The translations under genes and the position numbers were made by a program. This document shows positions 56,843 to 64,000 of a DNA stretch of 64,000 nt, one piece after another (the first letter of the stretch is position 1; the number at the start of each line of letters is the position of its first letter). This DNA comes from Chara braunii (Eukaryota > Streptophyta > Charophyceae > Charales > Characeae), in the NCBI GenBank assembly GCA_003427395.1, contig BFEA01000181.1:2399173-2463172 (forward strand). Reading direction: 5' to 3'. The notes under the pieces are model-generated. The model did not search any database. It was not told the origin of the DNA and worked only from the letters and a program-made list of their open reading frames with translations.

Positions 56843-58690
56843 ATGGTTGAGACGCGCAGCGGGAAGATCACCACCCCGTATACTAAAGAGCAAGAAGAGA
56901 AAGTCGACGCCCTCCTGAGAGAGAAGAAGGAAAAGATGGAGAAGAGGGAGCTGATTAAGCAAGCGAACTTAATGGAGGAGCAAAAGGCCAAGCAGAAGCA
57001 AATGGAGGAGGAGCGTCAAAAGTGGAAAATGGAGTAGGAGGAGAAATTGGCGGCAATAGAGTGAGAAATAAAAGAAGAGGAGGAGATACCACTGGCCAGG
57101 AGAGGAAGGACAAAAGAGAGAGGGGAATCCAGTGGGGCGTGAGAGGCCGAAGCCGAAGTGGAGGCGGAAGCTAAGATGGAGAGAATGGTGAACGAATGGG
57201 TAGCTAACTTGGACCTGGGAGAGGAGGATGAAGCATTATTGTTTGTCCCTCAGGCAGAGCGGGAACAATTTGCTAGGGAATTGGAGGGTGAAGAAAATCC
57301 CATTAAGCGGCAAGCGATGGAGGAGGAGAAAAAGTTAGAGTGGAAACTCCGCCTTGCCCACGAGAGGAAGAGGAGATTGGAGGCGGCCGAGGAAATGGAA
57401 AGGGATTTGAGGGCCGCTGAAGTAGAACATGGGAGGTTGGCAGCGCAAGTTGATCTCCAAAAGAAGGTGGAGATCTTATCACAGAGCATGGAGGTGATGT
57501 TGAAGGCGCACCGGGTTTAAGGATGTTTCAAAGGATATGATGATGCACGCAGGCACCGAGTTGCGCACGATTATGGAGGGCACAAAGAAGTTTTGTGTGG
57601 GCGCCATTGAAGGCACTAAGATAGTGGGCCCTAAAGAGGAAGAGGCCCGGCCACGTAGAGAGCCCGTTAAAGTGAAGTTCCCTGATTCCTACAACGCGAA
57701 GGAGAAGGAGAACTTCGATAATTGGGAGGCAAACATGAACTCTTATGTTCACCTCCAGAAGATAGCTCATGAGGAACATGTCCTCGTTGCCTTCCATGCC
57801 CTTAAAGACGAAGCAGCTAGCTTCGCCAGATCGCTTTGCCGTGTTGCCAAGTGCGAGAACGATATGGTCGCGTATTCTCTAATCACCCCCCTGAGTGATT
57901 TCTTTAAGCTACTACGTGAGAGATTCGCAGATGTCACGCGAAGTGTTAGAGCTTCCGACAAATTGCAAACGATCCATTCTCGCCAATGGAGGAGTGCCAA
58001 GGCACTCAAGGGTGTCATGGATGAGTTAGCTGCTCCAACTGTTTTATTGCGCCATGCCCGAACCGTTGCGCGGGCATTTCTTTGAGAAGAGTAGAGAGTA
58101 TGCCATGACCTACGATACTTTGAGTAGGGAGGTGGTAGCATTTGAAGCGCGGTCCATGCGAGTTTCCACTTTCTGGCATAAGGACCTTGATAAGGGCAAG
58201 AAGTGGAAAGGCTGCACCATCTCGGGTCAGGTAAGGCATGGATCACCTGATCCTTACGCTAGATGAGGGCGGCATGGAAGAGGTCCCATATCAAATAGAG
58301 TGGGGCCTGGAGGAAGAAGATAGTGGTGTTAGTCAGGGGAGGACTTACGCCGCTGGCGCGGCTGGAGGGAAGCCGCAAGGAAGAGGAGGTCGGTGCCAAG
58401 GGGGCCAGGCTTCCGGTGGTCGAGGACAGGGTGATCAGGGGGTTGGCGGCAGAGGAAACCGCCAAGCGGGAGGTAGGGGTCAAGGTCCCCCGCAAAACCG
58501 CTCTCGTTTTAGTCGGTCACCTCCCAAGAGGGGTGGATGGCACCCTGCAAGCTCTGGGAAGATTTGGGTCTCGAACAGTCAGTGTGGCAGAAAAAAATAG
58601 ACCAGGATCGGTGCATTTATTGCGGTGACCCTGGACATATTATTAGATATTGCCCCAAGTATAGAGAGGCCTGTTATACTGCATAGGCAG
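56843..58690 (+). pseudogene. gag: E4 Gag
   Basis: ATG 56843 opens MVETRSGKITTPYTKEQEEK. The Glu/Lys-rich coiled coil runs to a TAG at about 57035, continues past further stops, and is open again 57158-57520 (MVNEWVANLDLGEEDEA, DLQKKVEILSQSMEVM). The capsid-like domain is open 57537-58085 (VKVKFPDSYNAKEKENFDNW, AASFARSLCRVAKCENDM, RASDKLQTIHSRQWRSAKA), then shifts frame into MPEPLRGHFFEKSREY (58054). A Gly/Arg/Gln-rich basic region (58320-58560) ends in an intact zinc knuckle, C-IY-C-GDPG-H-IIRY-C, at 58612-58653. It is the most complete Gag of the family in the window. Confidence 0.9.
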
Positions 58691-58779
58691 CAAAAGGCAC
58701 CCTCCGGTAGGGGTCGCAACTGTCCTTACCCCTAGGCCATGCGGAGAAGAGCGCGTGCACCACATAGAAACTCCCAAAT

Positions 58780-59620
58780 TGCATGCGTCTATGGCAGAGG
58801 TTGCTGGCCAGTGCCTAGATAGCTGTCCAGAGACTGCTTGTGTTAGAGTCTTTCTAGGCACTTCCCTCATAGGCGTGGCAGAAGAATTGAAGGAGAGGAT
58901 GCCTGCCTGGGCCAAGATGAAGAAGGATGCGAAAGGACAGGTAGTTTTAGTAGATGTAGAGGTAGAGTAGGGGCCCTTATGGATAGTGGGGCCACCCGCA
59001 GCTATATCAGGAGGAAAGCGCTGCAGAAGTTAAAGCTGAATCTTAAAGTCCAAAAGTTTGAGGACCTATAGTCAGTATCCTCGCGGACAATCGCACTATG
59101 TGAGTCGAGGATTACGTAGAGGGACTCCAGGCGTACTTTCGCCTAGAGAAGGATGGGAAGGTGGAAAAATTCTCCATTCCCTGACTCTCCTCGTAGAAGA
59201 CAGTCTTCCTTTTGACATAGTTTTAGGAATGGACCGGGGAGAGGCGGCAGGGGCCACACTCCATTTGAGAGAGCACGAGTGTAGGCTCCCTAGCCCATCA
59301 GGCGAAGTTAAGACGGCTCGTCTGTTTCATGTGTCAGGAGTAGACAACTCTCTGGCACATTGCTGCCTCAGTGCTCCCGCGTTCGCGCGATTGGTGAAGA
59401 AGGAACAATTAGAAGAGCAGGTTTTTGTGGCCTATGTCAGGCCTGTCACTCAGCCTAAAGAGGAGAAACCCATAGATCCTGCTGTATCCAAGCTGTTGGA
59501 AGAATATACATACTTTGCTAAGCTGTTGGAAGAATATACATACTTAGCTAAGCCGCCTAATTAGAATGTCGTGGCGCATTCAGCATCACATTGAGATAGA
59601 GCCTGGCAGTAGGACTCCTA
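58780..59620 (+). pseudogene. E4 protease region
   Basis: The linker QCLDSCPETACVRV...GTSLIG matches the duplicated linker of B2, here in a single copy. A short deletion and stop before the active site leave GALMDSGATRSYIRRKAL with Asp-Ser-Gly at 58982-58990. A frameshift follows, then GMDRGEAAGATLHLREHECR and VSGVDNSLAHCCLSAPAFAR. A 30-bp tandem duplication (KLLEEYTYFA/KLLEEYTYLA, 59491-59550) precedes a stop after PPN at 59564. Confidence 0.85.
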
Positions 59621-59637
59621 AGGGAGTTGTGTACTGA

Positions 59638-61100
59638 ATGTCCCCAAGGGAGTTAGAGGAGCTACGTAAGCAGTTAGACGAGCTCCTTGAGAAGGGTTGG
59701 ATTATGCCCAGTTCGTCCCCATTTGGAGCACCTGTTCTCTCTGTCCCCAAGAAAGAGGGAGAGCTTGGAATGTGTATAGACTATAGGGGTCTAAATGCTA
59801 TTACAATGAAGAATGCAGAACCATTGCCCTGTATAGACGATTTGTTAGACCGGGTGCAGAACCACTGCCCCGTATAGACGATTTGTTAGACCGGGTGCAG
59901 GGCTGCAAGTATTTTCCGAAGATAGATTTAAAGTCCGATTATCATCAGATAGAGGTTCATCCTGATGATCAACACAAGACAACATTCCGGACTAGATATG
60001 AGCACTATGAGTTTAGATATAGGTTCATCCTGATGATCAGCACAAGACAGCATTTGGGACTAGATATGGGCACTATGAGTTTATAGTTATGCCCTTTGGA
60101 CTAACCAATGCGCTAGCGACTTTCCAGCGCTGCATGAACGACTTGTTTAGGCCGTGGTTAGATAGATTTGTAGTGGTGTATCTAGATGATATCTTAGTCT
60201 TTAGCAAGACCCTCCAGGAGCATGAGGGTCATCTGAGGCAGGTCTTGGAGAAGCTGAAAGAAGCTAACTTCAAGATCAACCCGAAGAAGTGTGAATGGGC
60301 AGACCGTACTTAGGCCACGTCCTAGACGCAGACGACTTTAGACCTGAAATAGCAAAATTGCAGCGATTAGAGATTGGCCAACGCCCTGCACATTGACAGA
60401 GTTGCGGTTGTTCTTAGGCCTAGCTAACTACTACAGGAAGTTCGTCAGGAACTTCTCTACCATCGCTGCACCCCTTCGCAGGTTGATAAAGAAAGACGCA
60501 ATCCGGGAGTGGGACAAGGACTGTACGTCAACCTTGAAGAAGCTAAAGCGAGCATTGATAGAGTATCCAGTTCTTAAGGTAGCCGATCCGTCCCTGCCTT
60601 TCGTTGTTACCACTGACGCAAGTCAGTATGGCATAGGTGTTGTTTTACAACAAGACGATGGCAATGGATATAGGCCCGTAGAGTTCATGTCTGCCAGAAT
60701 GCCTTCAAAGAAGGTGGCGATATCGACCTATGAGAGAGAACTCTACGCTCTCAGGCAAGCACTAGGGCATTGGAAACATTACTTGCTTGGGAGACACTTC
60801 AAAGTCTACTCAGACCACGAGACACTAAGGTGGCTGAAGACTTGGGCCAAGATGACACCTAAGCTTACTAGGTGGGCCGCAGAGTGAGACCAGTATGACT
60901 GTGAACTAGAGCCAGTTAAAGGGAAGTACAATGTAGTAGCGGACGCTCTGAGTAGAAGAGCTGATTACTTTGGGGCAATAGTTCACTATCTGGATACAGG
61001 GAGAGACCTGCAACAGAAAGTTAGGGAGGCCTATGCACATGACCCTATCTATAGTGATCTCCTCAAGAGAGTTACGGAGGCCCCAGAGTATGAGCCAAAC
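59638..61100 (+). pseudogene. E4 reverse transcriptase and RNase H
   Basis: Fingers and palm at 59638-59877 ([34 protein letters not shown]) are interrupted by a 41-bp tandem duplication (59821/59862) and then a 68-bp one (59954/60022), both frame-shifting. The palm resumes at 60089 with MPFGLTNALATFQRCMNDLF and YLDD at 60179-60190. After a frameshift near 60310, 60393-60887 holds FLGLANYYRKFVRNFS, RNase H Asp (TTDASQYG), YERELYALRQ, YSDHETLRWLK, then a TGA at about 60886 before VADALSRRADYF. Catalytic motifs are all present, but the polyprotein is broken at five or more places. Confidence 0.9.
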
Positions 61101-62494
61101 TACCGCACTACTGATGGCTTATTATTCGAGAAGACGAGTGTAGTTGACCGCCTGTGCGTTCCCAACAGTGAAGAGATTCGTAGTTTGATCTTAGGGGAAT
61201 GTCATGGTACATAGGGACACTTTGGTTGGCAAAAGACACTAGCCAACCTCATGTGCGCGTACATTTGGCCTGGTATGAAGGCCGACTGCATACCGTATGT
61301 CCACAGTTGTAAAGTTTGTCAACGAAACAAGACTACTACGCGAGCCCCTCTTGGTCTTTTCAGACCCTTGCCTATTCCTGATAGACGCGGAGATTTTGTG
61401 TCCATTGACTTTATGGATACTCAGGTCAAGAGTAGGCATGACAAAAGTCAAGTCATGGTCATAGCATATAGATTTAGCAAGTATGCAGTTTTTGTTCCTT
61501 TGCCTGCAGAGGCACGCACAAACTTAGTAGTCCAAAAGTTTTTTTACCATTGGGTCAGTGAGCATGGTATACCACTGTCGATAGTTCGTGACAGGGATAC
61601 CCGATTCACAAGTCAGAACTGGCAGGAGCTGATGAAAGTTTCTGGCTCAAAGTTGCTGATGTCATCTGGTTGTCATCCTGAGACTGACGGCCAGACTGAA
61701 CAGATGAACAAGCTCCTGAGCAAGTTCTCAGAATGTACATTAGGCCTGATCAGATCAACTGGGATGAGATGCTCCTAAAGGTGGCCAGTGCCTACAATAA
61801 TAGCGTGCACTTATCTATGTGTCGCACTCCCAACGAGTTGCACAAGTCCTTTAGACCGCGCAGACCATTTGAAGGACTTAACCGGGATCAGATTCAGAGG
61901 CTACCGCCTAGTATACGAGAGTTTGCGATACAGCACGAGAAAGAGATAGCTACCGTTGTTGACAACCTCGGGAAAGCCCAGCACAGAATAATAGAGCAAG
62001 CTAACAAGCACCGTCGCCCCTCACAGTTTCAAGTAGGCGACTTAGTCTGGGTCAAGTCAAAAGACTTTGCCCCTGAGGAAAACATCTCACAAAAGTTGTT
62101 GCCTGCGTATAGAGGACCGTGGCCAGTCCTTGAAGTCAAGGGCGGAGAAGATGGGCCGTCCTATACTATTGAGATCCCAACACACCTCCACACCTACCCA
62201 GTGTTCCATGCATCAAAGTTGTTGCCTTGCGACACAAGCCAACAGTTCCCATCACGCAGATTTATGATTCCTCCAGATATGGATGGAAGATATGACATTG
62301 AAGGGATAGTGGTTGAGGATGTCTTCAGGACAGGAGTTAGAGGTCGTCCCCAGAAACAGTACAAAGTCAGATTTGCCTATCAAGAGCCAGAAGATGACCA
62401 CTGGTTCACACGAACAGAACTTCTAGAGACAGCTCCCGATATAGTTCGAGCTTACGAAAGAGATAAGAAGGGTAAAGGTCCTGCCTTAGACTGA
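61101..62494 (+). pseudogene. E4 integrase with C-terminal tail
   Basis: A zinc region with a stop at about 61212 (CHGT*GHFGW; both His and both Cys present, KVCQRNK). The core is open 61251-61778 with SIDFMDTQVKSR, VRDRDTRF and HPETDGQTEQM, then a frameshift near 61720. 61733-62494 (253 codons) is open to the natural end: MYIRPDQINWDEMLLKVASA, RRPSQFQVGDLVWVKSKDF, GPWPVLEVKGGEDGPSYTIE, and a chromodomain-like tail RPQKQYKVRFAYQEPEDDHW, FTRTELLETAPDIVRAYE. It stops 38 bp before the 3' LTR, so this is the authentic C-terminus of the family's Pol. Confidence 0.9.
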
Positions 62495-62522
62495 AGTATT
62501 CTCGGAGGACCTCGAATTTAAG

Positions 62523-62532
62523 CCGGCGGGAG
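62523..62532 (+). other. Polypurine tract of E4
   Basis: CCGGCGGGAG next to the LTR start at 62533; the same GGCGGGAG precedes the 3' LTRs of B1 and B2. It is short and interrupted for a polypurine tract. Confidence 0.6.
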
Positions 62533-63509
62533 TGAAACGGTTTTCACCTGTCTGCAGTCACAGATGCGGGCCCTAGAATTCGATCCCCAGACCTCACTTT
62601 GCCCATGTACAGTATCGAGTCGACACCCAAGTGTTTGAACGCGTGATCTGTGTTTTGGCAGTATTTGTCGTCTGTCGTATGTCTGTGTAGTGGTAGGGGT
62701 TCGATCTGTAGGTCTGTGGATTAGGAGCCACAGCTTTGTAGAGGTCGTAGCTGTAGGTATTCTGAAAGGTCAAGGTCGTAGCTGCTACAGTCCCGAAAGG
62801 CCAAGTCCACAGCCTTCCGGAAGGTTCGGAAGTGGCCTTTCGAAGTGTCTCACGTTTAGTCAGAGGCAAGTGGGCGAGTGGTGAGCCTTTAGTCAGAGGC
62901 AAATGGGCAAGTGGTGAGCCAACTGCGTTACGTCGGCAGTGCGACTGCATCGAGTTGGCAGTGCAATCCCATGCAATCAGCGGCACCGGTCCCAGTCAGT
63001 CAGAGTCCAATCAAGCAAGTACCGCGTGGGACTGTGTGCACCAAGGGCCTGGGAAAGGGGCAGACCAACGAGTTACAGAAGTATAAATCAAGAGGCAGCG
63101 CTCGGCCATTCATTCATTCGCTGCGTAAGCCATGCGGAAGTGCTGTTACAGCGCCTTGTGCGAAGGTGGTCTGCGGGTTGCCCGAAGTTGAAGTGGGCCG
63201 AAGAGAGTGTGCAGCCATAGCCAGTAGTGTTAGTGCGGCCATAGCCGCTGTAGGAAGAAGTGAGATTAAGTGTGTGTGTGCGGTGGTATTTAGGGTGATC
63301 CAGAGTGAGCGTGTGTGAACAGTGGGGTTGGACACAGTGATGAAGGTTGGGATGTTCAGGCACTGATGCGCTATAGCCTGTTGAAGAGAGCTTGCAGCTG
63401 AACTGTGTTCTTGATTTCCATATCTCTAAGCTTCAAGTGGGCTGTGCCTGTGTGAATGTCCACTTGTTTGCACATGTGCGAAGTGGGAAAGAAAGCGAGT
63501 CTGATTGCA
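62533..63509 (+). repeat. 3' LTR of E4
   Basis: 977 bp; TATAAAT at 63082-63088. It is slightly shorter than the 5' LTR because one GAAAGGTCAAG unit is missing (compare 62760-62810 with 54918-54990). Confidence 0.92.
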
Positions 63510-64000
63510 CTTATCATCCTTGACAGCAAACACAATGTTGTCAGGTGCTGCTGTAGGCTGGTTTTCGGGAAACAGAAAGTCAAGAGCAGAGTTCCAACCT
63601 AGATGTAGCTGGTTGGGAGTCGTGCCATTAGTGATATCCACAACGTTGTTATACAGGCCTGCGATGAGAGGTAACTTCACATTCCAGTCATCCTGACTTG
63701 GCTTGATACAATGCCGAAGCAGATGATGCACTGCCCTGCTCATTTGCTCGGCCTGGCCATTGGGCTCTGGGTGATTCCCGGATGTCAGCAGCAGTTGGGT
63801 TCCCATCTGCTGGGCCGTACTTTACCAGAGTTCGCTAGTGAACCAGACATCCTAGACACTGACAACGACTGACCGAAGTCACACACCCAATTATCCATAA
63901 ACAGTTTTATTACATGGTCAGTCTTAGCAGTCTCAGGCATGGCAATCAGTCTAGCGTATTTACTAAATTCGTCCCCGATGACTTAGGGAGACCGAAGTCA
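63510..64000 (-). pseudogene. E7 integrase core
   Basis: The first part of the E7 integrase in reading order. It enters from the window edge with DEFSKYARLIAMPETAKTDH and VIKLFMDNWV. Around 63845 a small deletion and frameshift remove the second catalytic Asp (VSV-SR.. instead of VSDRD) before WFTSELW. From 63806: MGTQLLLTSGNHPEPNGQAE, so the catalytic Glu motif is present, then CIKPSQDDWNVKLPLIAGLY and LHLGWNSALDFLFPENQPTA up to VFAVKDDK at the E4 insertion site. The diction differs from the B family, so E7 is a separate lineage. Confidence 0.88.

Larger units (their letters stand above)
54689..63509 (+). mobile_element. E4, full-length Ty3/gypsy LTR retrotransposon
   Basis: 5' LTR (54689-55693), PBS, leader, gag, protease, RT, RNase H, integrase, polypurine tract, 3' LTR (62533-63509), all on the plus strand. 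It is flanked by CTTA (54685-54688 and 63510-63513). With one CTTA kept, the E7 integrase frame reads straight through the site. LTRs differ by roughly 5% in the first 200 bases by eye. The coding part carries at least ten stops or frameshifts, several made by short tandem duplications. Confidence 0.95.

Noticed and set aside
1-64000. tRNA or rRNA genes
   Set aside because: Only primer-binding-site matches to the tRNA 3' end were seen; no cloverleaf or rRNA-like block was recognised by eye. A covariance-model scan was not possible here.

Overview
The window is a eukaryotic, repeat-saturated genome segment, most likely from the green-plant lineage. Evidence for this: LTR retrotransposons of Ty3/gypsy order (gag-protease-RT-RNase H-integrase), primer binding sites of the plant initiator-tRNA-Met type (TGGTATCGGAGC and close variants), hAT-like debris, long CT/GA microsatellites and one spliced WD40 exon. 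The sequence looks like a charophyte alga or other early streptophyte with a large genome, but that is an impression from protein style and cannot be proved here. Almost nothing is single-copy: the one fragment that looks like a cellular gene is a 78-bp exon at 35138-35215. There are two assembly gaps (13174-13833, 33694-34443) and one ambiguous base (48777).

Layout. 1-3004: LTR of family A (minus strand) followed by LTR of family C (plus). 3005-4329: AT-rich sequence without genes. 4330-17450: an old tandem array (about 173-bp and about 92-bp related monomers) broken by a 0.6-kb hAT-like element, which is itself split by the 9.0-kb Ty3/gypsy element B1 (5298-14314, minus), and by a solo LTR of family A (15897-16926). 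17451-18054: unassigned GC-rich island. 18055-19010: 53-bp minisatellite. 19015-27834: E2, an LTR-flanked 8.8-kb element with no recognisable pol. 27835-30010: E5, a wrecked B-related element lacking reverse transcriptase. 30531-33397: E6, the 5' end (LTR, PBS, leader, gag) of another minus-strand element.

34444-51154: the WD40 exon, then a family-C LTR (35511-51154) split by element B2 (36020-50043, minus, 4-bp target duplication GGTG), which is itself split in gag by E3 (41497-46393), the gag-protease part of a different Ty3-like family. 51158-51899 is the leader of that family-C element. 51900-52880 is a third family-A LTR. 52881-64000 is E7, a minus-strand integrase gene broken first by a solo LTR (53414-54644) and then by E4 (54689-63509, plus), a nearly full-length sister of B1 and B2 with both LTRs, PBS, polypurine tract and 4-bp target duplication CTTA.

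How it works together: B1, B2 and E4 are one family. Each has about 0.9-1.0-kb LTRs with a TATA box, a GA-rich leader carrying a tandem array of TTGACC motifs, a coiled-coil Gag ending in a CCHC knuckle, a DSG protease, a YLDD reverse transcriptase, RNase H and an HHCC/DDE integrase with a chromodomain-like tail. All are inactivated by stops, frameshifts and short tandem duplications. I found no prokaryotic system, CRISPR array, rRNA or tRNA gene. The most unusual signals are non-coding: the TTGACC leader array, a CCATAGC/GCTATGG heptamer shared by otherwise different LTR families, a swapped hydrophobic Gag N-terminus, pervasive 30-130-bp tandem duplications, and the pol-less element E2.
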